Shown one piece after another: positions 13,101-34,599 of a stretch of 64,000 nt of DNA. Origin of the DNA: Stenopsyche tienmushanensis (Eukaryota > Arthropoda > Insecta > Trichoptera > Stenopsychidae); contig WACJ01000521.1 in assembly GCA_008973525.1 (NCBI GenBank), forward strand, positions 2,294,001 through 2,358,000, given 5' to 3'. The notes under the pieces were generated by a model that did not search any database, was not told where the DNA came from, and worked only from the letters and a program-made list of their open reading frames with translations. The translations under genes were made by a program, and so were the position numbers. Position 1 is the first letter of the stretch. Each line of letters opens with the position of its first letter.

Positions 13101-13430
13101 TGTATTTAAATAGATTAAAATATTTTTAAAACTGACCATAGCTTGTATTTTTATTCGCGAAGTCGGCAAGTGTACGTAATATATATTTTGTTTAAATTTA
13201 ATATGTGAATTTTTTTGATAATTATTTAACATGATGAATTAAAATATAATTATATGGTAGTTGATATTAATTAATAAATATATGATTTCATTATTTTAGT
13301 TAGGATAACACCGAAATTGTTTTGGCGACAATATATTTTCGTCGTTACGGCTATGGTCGACTAATATTGTATTAGGGCGTCGGCGTCGCCATAGGTGTTG
13401 TTGGCGCGCTGCGCCGCGGTGTTTGTCGCG
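10142..13430. other. AT-rich spacer between transporter and SMC3
   Basis: This 3.3-kb stretch probably includes the transporter 3' UTR at its left end and the SMC3 promoter and 5' UTR at its right end. The last 120 bases before the SMC3 ATG are notably GC-richer (GGCGCGCTGCGCCGCGG at about 13402-13418), like a CpG-containing promoter. One TTAA-type palindrome lies at 11435-11573. The short AT-rich open frames here (10301-10486, 12606-12818, 13047-13232) look like chance. Confidence 0.5.
11435..11573. mobile_element. TTAA-type palindromic MITE, divergent copy
   Basis: The left arm reads CTCTTTCGCGATGGGCGACT followed by CAT. The right arm in reverse complement reads TTAACTCTTTCGTGTTGGGA followed by GACTCAT. 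TTAA is kept on the right side only. The arms match those of the 98-bp element at 59042-59139, which keeps TTAA on both sides. No coding capacity. Confidence 0.65.
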
Positions 13431-21941
<8,511 letters not shown>

Positions 21942-21942
<1 letters not shown>

Positions 21943-21947
21943 ATAAA
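21942..21947 (+). terminator. Possible polyadenylation signal of SMC3
   Basis: AATAAA overlaps the last base of the SMC3 stop codon. Several more AATAAA-like motifs follow around 22130-22180, so the real 3' end may be further downstream. Confidence 0.35.
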
Positions 21948-24551
21948 ACATTAGGTTAGTCTTCGTAATTTATTTAGTTTTAAAATTCCACAATGGTTCA
22001 TTCTTAAGTGTCTTAATGTTGAAGTTTAAATGTTCAGTATATAATTACATTAAATATATGTTAATCACCGCAACGACACTGTTTATAACCTGTGTATCAT
22101 ACGGGATAAATGACTTGAATTGTTTGTATAAATAAAATAAATACTTTATGTATACAATATTGAGTCTCAATTAAAATAAAATAATAAGGTGAGGCACTTG
22201 TCAATCGTTATTTTTATATTAAAACAGTTGTTGTATTGACAAAAAAAAAAAAACAATTTCTACCCGAAGTATAAAATGTACATACAAGTATTTATAAATA
22301 AATTTTATATATGAATAAATGTTCTTTTTTTTTCAAACTGTGAGTAACTCAGAATTCATCCACTCCACCAATACAATTATTTTACGAGGGTATTCCCAAC
22401 AGTAACCGACCTAATAAGTAACTTTATTTCTCAAGTCATACAACAGTTACTTCTACTACCCTTATATCGTTAAAAAAATATAAACCATATATACTCAAAA
22501 CAATCGCTTAGTTGGATTAAAGTACAAAAATTATTAGTAGCATTCATCATAAGAACGTATTCAAGTTCATCGATAGAACAGCTGCCTGGGGTACAACTAA
22601 ATAAAAATCATATAATCACAATTACCATAGCTGATATGTTCCAGAGATATTGAGATAAAAAATAATCCCAAATTTATGAAAAGTTAAGATTAAATAAAAC
22701 ATGTGCGTACATTACATCCCTAAATTTGAACTGCGGCAAAATAGCTAACTGTCGAAAATTTAAAATATCACAATTATGACCAAAAAACCTAATACATGTA
22801 TGTTGAAAATATAACAATAAATATTAGGACCAAATATTTCCAATTATTCGGTATTTAATGACAACCTATTAAGCTTATATGTATGCCTGTTACACAAAAA
22901 ATAAATTATGTATACAATACATATGAAGTATTACTGCACTTGCAATATTGTATGCCATGATTTAGGTCGCAATATTTTACTAATTTTAGATGATATGTAC
23001 AAAGATAAACCATCCGGCGTATGACTGATTCATTTTACAACAGGATAAACCAGATAAATACACTTAAATAATGCCACATTATCAAGAGTAGCTATTGTAC
23101 AGAGCAAATCCCAAAAGTCATGAAATATATTTATTTGCCACATACACGCTGATCGCAGAGTGTTCGAACCAGTTGGGTGAGGTGGGATGGAACCTTAGCT
23201 TTAAAGCGCACCAAAGTTAAGTCCGCTGCGAGCATCAGTAGAATCAGGATGGTGCGTCACAACGCGTGATGACGGATACTTCCAAACAACATTCTTGACA
23301 AAAAAGCTATTGAAACCCATAGATTGCTCAAACAAGCCCACAAATGTATAAATGCTCGTGGATAGTATTTAAAAGAATATTAACAATTTGTACCGGTATT
23401 ATCAAAAAATCTTTAAAAAATATGTATATTTCATGACTTTTGGTATACACTTGTATTATTATTAAATGAAATTTTTTAGCCGATTACAGCAAAAAGTATG
23501 TAAGTTCAATGCAAACCGTATCATTGGTTATTATTTTTGTCGTTCCTGTCAATAGAAGGCATTCTATATAATTCATTTAAACAGAGATAATACAACTCAT
23601 TTACATCTAATTCAGGCTATTCCACCAAAGATGTTAATAAAACCAACCGTTGATGCTATCTGTGTTACCTTATTTACAATCTAGTTAGTGTTTCTTATAT
23701 TTTCTGCAGAGTTTTTATCAAACAAATAGGATAAGAAGAGAAACACCACTGAGATTATTAATATTACACAAACATATTATCAGAAGTAACAAAGACATTA
23801 GTCTTTATTTAAAAATTACGTACAAATCTTTATTTTTATAATTCGATTTATTTTTGTCACCATAAGTAAAAAAAAATCCTAAAAAATGAGATCTACACTA
23901 TTTTTATCTTTTAAAATAATTCACGTATTTATCTTTGTGCCAATTTAGAAATGAATCTTTGACTACTCGTTCAAATCTCTTGACACTTGATTAATATTAG
24001 TAAAATTTAATTTACAAAAATATAGAAATGCATAATGAATTCATAAATAAAAATTTAACGCTTTGGTGGACACGTCTGCGTTATGTATCATTTTTTATAT
24101 GAAAAAATTACTGTGTAATGCAGACGTGTCCGTCGACACATTAAAAATATTTTTAACAATACAATGCTATCTTAGAAAATCTACTTCTTTCAATAGATAT
24201 TTTTATTATGCGTTGCTTTCCGTTTTACAAAAATAAAAAAAACATAAAACGAAACTTCTTCACGATTTATCAAATCATAACACATCTGATCTTAAAAAAT
24301 GACTAGACAATATTTAAAACTTGACACAGATCCGCTTAGAATAAAAGAAAAGTAATCTGAAAAGGCTTCATCTTATATTGTATTTTATTGTTGAACACAT
24401 TTAATATTTATTGCTTGCAAGACTTGTAATCTGAACGACATTTAGGTTTTAAAAAAACTGCTAATATTTTATCTAAATATAAATAAATGTAAATTAAATA
24501 CTTTGTGTATAATTTTTTTAGAAATGAAAATTCATAAAAATTAACTAGTAA
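21948..24551. other. Convergent spacer between SMC3 and the PLD3-like gene
   Basis: The left part is likely SMC3 3' UTR and the right part the PLD3-like 3' UTR, with TTTATT (a minus-strand AATAAA) at about 24384-24389. No exon was found on either strand. One TTAA-flanked palindrome lies at 24055-24144. The remainder is AT-rich. Confidence 0.5.
24055..24144. mobile_element. TTAA-flanked 90-bp palindromic MITE
   Basis: TTAA at both ends encloses two arms. The left reads CGCTTTGGTGGACACGTCTG and continues CGTTA; the right in reverse complement reads TGTGTCGACGGACACGTCTG and continues CATTA. The TTAA target is the one used by piggyBac-type elements, but there is no transposase here, so the assignment is an inference. 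Confidence 0.65.
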
Positions 24552-27500
24552 TCACTGTCGTAGCCGTAAAGCATACGGTGAATTCCAATCGCGCTCAAAT
24601 ACGCTCTGCAGCTGTTGGCGCACACTAAGAGTCGCATTTTGATTGGAATGATCCGGTTCTTCCATTACAAGTGCAACGCCGGCCGTATTCACAAAATAGT
24701 CTCCGGACCAATTCGATGTCCCTATATAGGCAGTTTTATCCGTCACCATATACTTGTTGTGGTTGACGCGCGCAAATGGAATTTTCTGCTGATCAGGCGT
24801 GGCGGGGACAACGAAGCGTTTCTTAAATTAAATTAATTAAAAATAAATTAAATACGATAGATTCAAATTTAATTATTCAGACATGATGATTGACGCTACC
24901 ACTTGAATATTGACTTTTGGCGAAGATCCTGTTAGAGCCGTTAAAGATCGTAAGAAATAATCTTCGGATGGTCTCGAATGATTCCACCAGCTTATGAGCA
25001 TTCTAATTTCAACTTTATCGTCTATGGCTGCGGCACGTAGGGCATCGTCGATTATTGGCCAAAATCTAAAATAAAAGTTAAATCAAATCGTCGTTCATTT
25101 TATTCCAATTGCACATTGAGAGTGTTTCAATTATACGTACTGCATTTTTGGCGTATACAACATTAATGGAAAGTAATCCATTACAGCAATATAGATGAAT
25201 TTTTCGGCTGTTTTGATAACATTTTTTATTGCGTTTATGTCGTCTGTTCTACCCAACGGACTCAAAGGCGGTGGGGAACTCTACAAGAAGAGGATAATTT
25301 ATAAACCAAATCCAAATTAATCGCACCTTATAAAAAATAAACAATAAATACATTTTAAACTGTCAATAAATCACATTTAACTGACTGTATTCGTAGCGCG
25401 GCTAATACTGTTCTGCACAGAAGCTAAAACACAATACTTATCGAATATCCACTTTTAATAAACAAACACAAAGTTATTTTATTGGTCCATCAGCTAAATA
25501 AAACATAGTTGGATTATATTGCTATGTTTATGTTTGGGCCACATTCCGTGCCGCTGAGTGTATGTTAACGTTTCATTCCAATAAAATAAAAATGAGAAAG
25601 GCCTTTCAATTGGAATAAATTTATATTTCGTCTAAGTAATAAATCAAATAATGCTAGGATAGATTGAAATATATGGGTTTGTCCTAATAAAATATGTTCT
25701 AAAAAAATACTCATGAGTGATGATTACATAAATGTATTTGAAATTAAAAGAGCTCGTCCTCCATCATCCAAACAAAAGTGAGAGTATAATAAGAAATAAT
25801 CAATAATTCTATTCTGACACCCCACACTTACCCCCACAATCTAGCAAAAATCAACCACACACACCAATCCTCAACATGCAATGGTGTGAGGTGAAAAAAA
25901 TCGATTGAGAATGTAAATAGGTATTCATAACATTTTTTAACACAAAAATATTGCAAATATCTTATATAAATTAGCTCTATTATTACAAGGGCTAATAATA
26001 AATATATTATAATAATAAATTATTGCCCAAAATTTTTATTTGAACATTTGAAAGGGTGTGTTTGATGTAAAAATATACTTTTATATGTGATTATATATTA
26101 GGGGCATCCAGAAAAAAAGGGTGTTTTTATAAATTAAATTCATTTTTTTTCTGTTCTCTGTCCGACTGAACAGATCTGATCTTTTTCGCAATTCAAACGT
26201 ATACGAGTGATGCGTTATAGTTCAATCTATTTTAGGAGTAAAATTCAATTGAAAATGTAATGGCACGATTCATTAAATAAAAAGTATCTATCGTGATACT
26301 CCATACATACACATCGTAGTAATTACATTATTTATCAATTTAGATCATCTCTATAGATTGAAAATGTGACATCGAAGGGAAAGTACAACAATGGTAATGT
26401 TCAACAGCGTAGGTAACTCTCTAATCGCCTTACAATGAGTTAGGTATTATGGTATAGAATGTGCGTATAAAATATCTTTTGTGTTCTCTCCACCCACTTG
26501 TGTTTGATTCACAAGGCTATGTGTCAATGTATATTTACACACTCATATTCGGCAACCTTCATTATTGAAACACAACAAACATTTACAGCTATTAAAAAAT
26601 TAGGAAAATTACACACGCACACAGTAATATTTATAATAAAACTTACAGATATATACGATAGATAGTTCTGATTACTCAACGTCGAATTCATTGGATTTTC
26701 CATGTTATACTGCGTTTGTAAATTGGTAGGCCACGCGTCTGGAATGGACGCGTCTTCTTTTCCGAGCAGCATGTACACCTATGAAAGATCAACATTGTGA
26801 AAATTAAGCTTTTCAGTCGCTGCGCACATTGCAATGTACATTAATTTTAAATTTTAAAATAAAAACAAATAGTCATTATTATATCGTCGTGGTCACTAAA
26901 TAGCAATGATGAAGACGACGTCGAGATACCAATTTAAATGCCAAGATATGTTCCATGAGACGGATATTACACAATTTCACACAAGGATACATTACGGGAA
27001 TTACATTGTCTGAATACAAATTAAATTATGACAATTTCTTCTCTTCTCATTTACTACTAAAAAGCAAAGATATATGGACAATTGGTACTATTCGAATAAA
27101 TTCGACAATCGATAGGTAAATCTAGCGCCCAACTTCATTGGAAAGTTATAAAATTATATAATAGAAACGTGGGTGGTAATGGAAACAGGGGTGACCTGTA
27201 GGTAGTCCCGTGGTTAAGTGGTTGAACTTGTAACTCAATCATCTTGGATTCGAATTCTACAGAAGATGTGGCTGGCGCCCACATTTTTAAAAACATACAT
27301 ACGCCATAAAAAACCATATGGTGGCATATGGTCTAATAGCACTAGTTAAACCAATCAATGGGAAGGCGCGATTACACTGTAGAACTTCTGAGCGCCAAAG
27401 AGGGCAGTGAGAGAGAGGCACAGAGCAGCTTATCCAACACTAGAATAGGGTCAATTACTTAAGGCCAGACTACCTGTCCTCCTGAAGCAATGTGGAATAC

Positions 27501-30500
27501 CAGGGGGGCAGAGAAGGACAAGGGAGGAGTTTAGTCAGCAAGAATCTGACACTACCCTTGGATCAAACCCACGGTGTCTTATGCAAGATTCGATTCGCAA
27601 CAAACTATGTGACGAGGAGAAATACGTCCAGTAGAAGAAATTCAGTGTGACGGTGTGGACTATATGCCACATTTTGACAATAATAAGGAGGCCACCCATT
27701 ATAAGCATCCAAATTGCAAAGGATGCTCACATTTACACTGCTATAAATGCAAGATACATTTATGTTTTATTAGAAAAAAATGTTTTTCAATTTTTTTATA
27801 ATAATTTAATTTGAAAAACAATGTGTTTTACTATTTAAATGCATCTTTATAATATAATAAAGTTTTTTTATTATGATGCATTGTTTTTATAAACCGGTTT
27901 GGCAGTTTATAAATTGCTTTACACCGTTCAAGCGTATTTGTACATTGCAATGTACATATTGTTTTTTTCCTGAAAAAACATCTTTTTTCTAAAGGAAAAA
28001 AGTCGAGGCTGAAAGGGTTAACCAAAACATCAATTGCAATGCAATTCTATGTTTATATTTTATGGCATACAACACTTTTTTATGAAAGAATATTTATGTA
28101 TTTTATATAGATATTTAAATCGTCATGTATTATAAGAATACTAGACCAAATTACATGCAACACTCATCTGCATTGGCGCAAATTATGCATTAGCATGCAG
28201 CACATTACTGCAACGGTCATTAGTGTAAGCATGCAATCAGAAACAAATAACACGGAAGGGTAATTTTACCTGCTCAAATAAAGCGAGAAATTGACTATAC
28301 TTACATCGAATATTTTGGCTAGATCATTTGCCAAACATGAGCAATTAAATCCAACAGCTCCAAGTTCTTTCACCTAGAAAACATTATTTTATGTGGTATA
28401 AATTTATTAAATATTGGGTGTATTTATTGATCGTATTTATTAAAAATACCTGTGTCAATGATCTCCAATCCATGTTTGCACTTCCGATGTAAAAATGAGT
28501 ACGATCTACTATCCAGAATTTGGTGTGCAATACGCCGCCACCCAAAAGTTTTGGAAAATTAACACTGCGTACCTTAAGAAAAATATACATTTAATATTTC
28601 ACATGAAAGCATAGTAAATATTAAGGTTTATTCTAAATCAATTCAATAAAATACCATAGCAGCCTTCTTCTTCATGAGATATTCCGTGTCTGTATTTGGA
28701 TTACTTTTAGTCGGAACACTTTGAACAATATTAACTTTGATACCATCGCGTATCCCGGCTTTGTATAATGCTTGAAATACTTTTTCTCCCTGAAATAGAT
28801 TATCATAAATCAATCGGAAATTTTCTAAAAATATAGAAATCGATTTTAAAATGCATACATAAATCGAAGAATTGTGCGCATAAACTTCATTTTCACGAAG
28901 CGTCCAATAGAATGATGCTATCTCGATAGTTGTACGAGCAGAGTTTATCAAGTCCATCCACGATTGATATGTTGAAGGGTACTTTGTATCATTCGATGAC
29001 AATATGAGCCCCTCGGGAATACTTTCGACCAGCGACAAGCTGAAACAATTTGTTCTACGCCGTAACTGAGACATCACAATTGAATAATGCACGGTTCGGA
29101 GCGCTCACCTGCATTGATCCGTGCAAACATTCGGAACATCAGCTTTCGCGATTAAATTGGTGAACGAATTGGAATGATCTAATAAAGGCACCAATACCAC
29201 GAGAACTATCAGCACGAGAATAAACGATATTGGAATACAAGAAGGTCTGCACCAACTGTCTGTCCCCCATCTGTAAATATCAATTAGACATCCATCAATA
29301 CGTATTATTATTATTTATGCATAAATGCTATATCATTTACATGATAATTTAAGTTTTAACACGAATAACAATGAAGTTTTATCGTTTAAAAAATATTGCA
29401 TAAACAAATATGCCGTCAAATTATACAGTTACGCGGCTTATCCCTGTTAGGGTAAGCAATAAAAGGTCAAAATGACGCTTTAACGCGATCATTTTTAAAG
29501 AATATTTAGAGTACTCTTGATTATCCGGGTGTGAATTATTCAGCTGGTGGTTTATCCGTGCTTGATAAGTATTAATTATTTTTTTAAATTGCATCTTTAA
29601 TGCATTGTCTGACTGGTTGACTAAATTCAATAAATGAGATGGAATTCGACACCTCATGATTCAAGGAGAACGTCTTGTTTCATATATTGAAAATGCTGAC
29701 GAATTTTGTATCAAATTTCAAGAACATTTGCAGAGAAAATTTGCAACTCGATCAAATCTATAATGCAAATGAGACAAAGCTGTACTGGAAATTATTCTTG
29801 ACAAAAACCCTTGCATCAATGAGAGAAAAGTCCGCTCCTGAACATCCAAAGAAAGGATTAAGGAAAAATTTTGATAATTCGGATTATCCGTGTTTTTGAA
29901 TTATCCATGCCCTTCCTCCCCGGCATTGGCCTGGTTAATCGAAAGTGAACACATAATATATATTAAGGGACCCGAAAGTATTTGAATATTTAATAAAAAA
30001 GGGTAAGGCAAGGTCCAGTGAATAAGATGGATGTGTTTACACTTCCCAGTTTAATTCCCATATTTTATCCAGTTTATGATTTAAATATGACATATTCAAT
30101 TGGGAAATATTTACCTTTTCTCTGGCATTCTAAGCTACTCAACAATTATTTAAATATAACAATTAATTTCAACAGCAACTAAGTAAATAAATGCTAATTT
30201 AAAGTACGTACTATGTGTCGATAGAACATTGTTCCAATCAAATGAATAATAATGAAACACAAATGTAAATAACTCATATTTACCCATATTATGCGATAAC
30301 GTTTATAGAGAGCGTTATTAAATGTTCATTCTTACTTTTTAAGACTGCCGTGACCTTGATCCTGTCGCAACATAAAGCTTTGTTCCCACTGGTCAAAATC
30401 GTCGTCCGCGCCGGATGCATTCCCAAAACTGGTGCTTTCTAATACTGTCTTTAAAAACAAATTGTAATCGATGATTAATAATTTAATTTAAGATAAAAAT

Positions 30501-32636
30501 GAAGCATTTTCACAAATAATAAATACATTTTTGCTGAAAAATGTAATTATTTGTGAATATTTTGCTATACAACGTATATATTTACATCTCAAGTAATTTT
30601 TATATTTAGATAATTGCGTTAGCGAATCAATTAAACTTTAACAGCCCTTTTTAATTTATTCATTGTTGAGGATCAGAATAAATTCAGATCCTCCATATAA
30701 AATTTTGAATTTATCTCGATAGCATTATTAAAAGATAACTAATCTTGATATATGAATAATTGGTAGAAAATATTTTTAAAATAACCAGGGTCTTACATAT
30801 ATATATTTTTGCATACATAACTATTCTAAATATATTTCTTGTTACTAAAATAAACACATTAAAGTAATTCTATTAATGATCTCATGATATAATGTATGTA
30901 CATAAATTGTCTAACGTGTACTGTTTTATAAAGTCATTTAAGCGTATATTGATTCAATTACGTATACTGCCAAAAGATAAATAAATATTGATACATAATT
31001 ATGCTTAAAAATTAACGAGCATAAAATCAGTTTGATCGTTTGATGGGTTGTTTGTTTTATGATGCGTTTTTTGTAAATATTATTAGAAACTCACAATCAA
31101 CTTTTTATCGCGTAATTTCTCAAACATATTTACAAACAGCGATAAAGTCTTATCGCTACTTTCAATATGTCAATTCAATAAGACAATGGCTAACTTTTGA
31201 ACTTGTTTTTTTTTTTGTTGGCCTAAACAATGAATCGAAATGGCATTATATCAACAATGTATCGGTTGAAAATAAAAGCGCAACGATGCCTCATTTTAAA
31301 AAAATATATATTATCATACGAATTTATAAAGGAATTTAAATGATTTTGTAAATATATAAATAGGTGTACGTTAAAAATAAAATTATTTTTTTATTTCAAA
31401 AATATTTAAATTAAATCGATTTAAAATTAAATGATATAAATTTGCATTAAATTAAAAAATCCGTTGATATATTTTTATGATTTATATATATTTGTATTAA
31501 ATATATATAATTTTTTTTAACAAATTGGATATAAAATTTAAATTAACTTAAAAATATTTATTATTTTTATTATGAAATATAAATACGCTTTTAAAATTTT
31601 GTGCGATATCTTGAAACCTATAAATATTTTAACGACGTCAACCTTCACAATTTTAAATTAATATTCAATGACTCGGACCTTGGGTTCATGGCCAATTATT
31701 TTTCGTACTTAAATCCATTTAATATTATTTCTCGCAGTTTGACGTTTCCGAATGTATTCGCATCGATTCGATGTTATCGATCGAAAATCTTTAATGTGTG
31801 TTTTAGAAAATTTACAATATTTACAACTCATCGATTTCCTGGATCCATATAATGGCTGTACGTTTGGAAATATAACACTGATGTTATCGGAATGTAATTG
31901 TCCGACAATATCTAAATATATTCCACTCGTGGTTGATGAAAATATCACACAAGGACAAAAATATTTACAGTCTATATTCACAGATAAAATGTATGGTGGT
32001 CAACTGCATAGTTCCAGCGCTGGTTACTCAACTAAAGGAAATCTAACAAAGGCTCGATAGAGTTTTGCACGTGTATTAATACAATGTAATTGCAGTATGT
32101 ATGCGGTATACGGCCGCATTTCAACATCGATAAAACCGCCACATAAAGCACAAATTTAATCTTATTGTTCGATACAAATATTGCCTCAATGATCATTCAT
32201 TTTCATGTGCTTTAATTTGGAATATAATAAACTGGTAATTAATTTATTGATAATGCAGCATTGCGTATTGCAGATATCAATGGTTGGAATTGGATCATGC
32301 GCATTTTTTTTATTTGAGCAACTTATTGATAAGAAACACAGGCATAAAACTTACCGATAATCTCTGCTTGTATCCAGAAATGGAAGACGGCTTCTTCGAT
32401 GAAGGTATGAGGACTTTCGTCTGCTCCGAAGATCCACTACTGCCGCCGTAGTCATAATGGACATTTGATGAATTATTTCCATAGCATATATTATTTGTAT
32501 TGTTGACTTTCACCAAAATGCTACAAGTTTGAGAAGCTATTTGAAATAAACCATCTTGAAGATTATGGTGAGTCTGATGAGCATGTCGAGAGAAACTGAA
32601 GTGATCCCAGAATGTAGGCATTATATCCTCATTTTC
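24552..32636 (-). CDS. PLD3: PLD3/4-type phospholipase-D-fold membrane protein, eleven exons
   Basis: Exons in transcript order: 32355-32636, 30336-30448, 29109-29270, 28859-29039, 28655-28789, 28450-28572, 28305-28373, 26647-26778, 25141-25280, 24900-25065, 24552-24821 (stop TGA). Phases agree at every junction. From the ATG at 32621 the protein is 585 aa, longer than human PLD3 (490) because of an extra cytosolic N-terminus. The first 126 residues are polar ([14 protein letters not shown], then [11 protein letters not shown]). A single hydrophobic segment ([16 protein letters not shown], about residues 140-156) is a type II signal anchor. The first HKD motif is HTKFWIVD (302-309) with [13 protein letters not shown] after it; the second is HNKYMVTD (517-524) with [11 protein letters not shown] after it. 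Both histidines, lysines and aspartates are present, so it should be active. Mammalian PLD3 and PLD4 are lysosomal 5'-3' exonucleases also linked to lipid synthesis. The first exon opens with an acceptor-like site, so an upstream exon is possible. Confidence 0.93.
25281..26646 (-). other. PLD3-like intron, no further feature recognised
   Basis: AT-rich intron. Near 26098 the sequence TTAGGGGCATCCAGAAAAAA resembles the start of the mariner-type relic at 39547, but I see no partner end. Nothing coding is supported. Confidence 0.4.
27188..27275 (+). repeat. tRNA-like sequence, possible SINE head
   Basis: TGGTTAAGTGG fits the internal A box of tRNA genes and GATTCGAATTC about 35 bases later approximates a B box. 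Between them TTGAA-CTTGTAA-CTCAA folds as an anticodon arm with one mismatch and a TGT (threonine-type) anticodon. Acceptor-stem pairing is not convincing, so a tRNA-derived SINE or tRNA pseudogene is more likely than a working tRNA. It sits in an intron of the PLD3-like gene on the opposite strand. Confidence 0.4.
31807..32060 (+). CDS. Possible exon of an unrecognised gene nested in a PLD3-like intron
   Basis: An acceptor-like site (GTGTGTTTTAG, ending 31806) is followed by an open frame to a TAG at 32058-32060, about 84 residues. The peptide begins [20 protein letters not shown] and contains [20 protein letters not shown] and [19 protein letters not shown]. It is less AT-biased and more mixed in composition than the surrounding intron. 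An AATAAA lies about 165 bases downstream. I do not recognise a family and could not fix an upstream exon, although open sequence around 31600-31750 could contribute. It may be chance. Confidence 0.25.
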
Positions 32637-33589
32637 CTAAAACATAATAGTCTATGAAAGCAATAAAATATGACATTATAGTTTAATGCCAAGCGTTGCT
32701 ATATTGCGAGACAGACAGACTACCACCTATTTATAACACATTGCCCTCTACATTCTTGTATAATTTGCAAAGTGTTTATTTTCGTATTATTTTTATACAA
32801 TTTGATACATAGTGGATGAACCCCGGGGTGTTATTAGCGAACCATGGAAGCCAGGCAGGAAGATGAAGGTGGTGTCACAAATGCAATCTTCTTAACAATT
32901 ATCTTTATATGATACTAGAAGTGATTACATTCACGAGATTACAAACGAGCCAGCGGGAAGAATATCTCTTCCCGCAAGCAAGGCTATCCATCGACTCTTG
33001 CTTATTTTTTACGAATCCTCCTTCAGTGAGACGATGTACTCGCAGAAGAACAGAAACATCGGTGTTAAATTTAAAAAAATCATCTGCACAGGGATACCAT
33101 TTCAAATTCTCGACAAATCATTGCAGAACTACTGCAGAATAGAAATTTAAACTGAATAAGAATTTGGATGCTTACATCAAACAATGATTCCGATCCTCAA
33201 ATCATGAGTTCGTCAGCTTCATATGACCAATTGAAACTAAATGATTCATCACAATTGTGTGTACAAAAGTAAAGAAATTTAACAAATGAGCGAAATGTGT
33301 CTGGATGCATGCGAAGAAGTATAGCTTTAACTGCGGGAAGACGTGCTCTTCCCGCAAGTTCCTATCTGTATTCTCTCCTTCTCTCTCTCTGCTCATATTA
33401 AATAAAGAGAGTGATCGGACAACTGCGATTTATCAGTTTTTTGGTCTCTTGAGACAGACTTCCAGGCGGTCACTCCTTTCACATAGCGCCCTCCAGATGA
33501 AGGGAGACGACAGAGACTGACCTCCGTCTTACATGCATCCAACGGTGCGTTGGAGTAATAAAGGAAGTAAAAATGTGAAACTATCGCGA
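32637..33589. other. Spacer upstream of the PLD3-like gene, repeat-derived in part
   Basis: No host exon is supported, although a 5' non-coding exon of the PLD3-like gene could lie here. Two short stretches with the pair GCGGGAAG...CTTCCCGC occur at about 32945-32985 and 33330-33360. CTTCCCGCAAGCAAGGCTA near 32967 resembles the block inside the element at 6734-7404. A CT-rich run lies at 33373-33394. Confidence 0.4.
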
Positions 33590-34035
33590 AGTTCCTGCCA
33601 CCATAAATCCAACCTCGGCTAGATTGGAACTGCAGGGGTTCGCCCTTCCACATGGTACTCGTATTGGATTCGGTCATTCGTAGTACCACGAAGACGAATC
33701 GCCATTTAAGCAGCTGTGTGGGTATGTGTGAGACTTGTGAACGCGGAATAACTGCCGACGCCTTGGTGATACTCCTTGTGAGCATCACCAAGGCGTCATA
33801 AGGCGACACACGACACTGCACGACCTTTAGCTCAGAATCCTCTTACTCCTGTAATCGGCAGTTTCACATTCCACTTTACGAGTGCGCAACACAGAGTGAG
33901 CCGCACACCCAACTTTTATTAGCTGGGTCACCCAATAAGCGTTTGATGAGCAAACCAAAGAGGCTGCTTTCACCCACATCTACTCTAAATCATTATTCCA
34001 GGGGTTCGACTGTTACCCACGGTTATAGGGTTTAA
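33590..34035. repeat. GC-richer dispersed repeat, copy 2, with a 14-bp hairpin
   Basis: This block aligns in order with 1390-1800 (see that entry). It contains a perfect 14-bp hairpin: GACGCCTTGGTGAT at 33757-33770 and its reverse complement at 33784-33797, with a 13-base loop. The hairpin region is not preserved in the first copy. No protein domain is seen. Confidence 0.75.
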
Positions 34036-34144
34036 TGGATGGGGTACCGTAGAGCAAAACATGTACTCAACACATGAGGGAAAAGCTTTTCTGATTTTAT
34101 AGTAACAGGGGATGACACGTAAGTGTCACTACACATCGGAAAGA

Positions 34145-34260
34145 TTCAAAAAGAGCTGGCGGGAGCGTGCGACGACCTCTCCATTGGAAGAATTTACTAT
34201 AACTAAACAAAATGGCCGACAAACACACGGCACCAAACAAACTGACCATTAGATTATTCA
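34145..34260 (-). mobile_element. Mariner-like fragment, 5' part
   Basis: In reverse complement, GTGTTTGTCGGCCATTTTGT, followed by GTAAATTCTTCC and ATGGAGAG, matches 39666-39717 on the plus strand, just before the transposase frame of the relic at 39547-40211. Only the 5' leader and the first codons remain. Confidence 0.6.
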
Positions 34261-34599
34261 CTACATGCTAGGTATGCCAACTATGAAACAATAAAACCTT
34301 GTATTTTAAAAATAGTAACCACATTCGGACACAACGAAATAAATCAGGGAGTTTATGAGTGAAGGCTTGATTCATTAAAATACAAAGATTGACAAGAGAT
34401 CATAACACAAACTGGCTATTGATGCTGATCGCAAATCATCAACGTCTAATATTACCAACATCATTAAGCTTTCAAGAGCGCCCCCACTACACATTACAAT
34501 TAATTGACTAACACGCCATAATTCTGTTGTAAAAAATGCTGCATAAACTATAAATAAATAGCCATTGTGATGAATGTCTTCTTTAAGGACAAGGGTGAA

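Noticed and set aside
27188..27275. Functional tRNA gene
   Set aside because: The acceptor and T arms do not pair well, although internal promoter boxes are present; kept only as a SINE or pseudogene candidate.
33393..33821. 142-codon minus-strand frame
   Set aside because: Overlaps the dispersed repeat and its hairpin, and has no recognisable domain.
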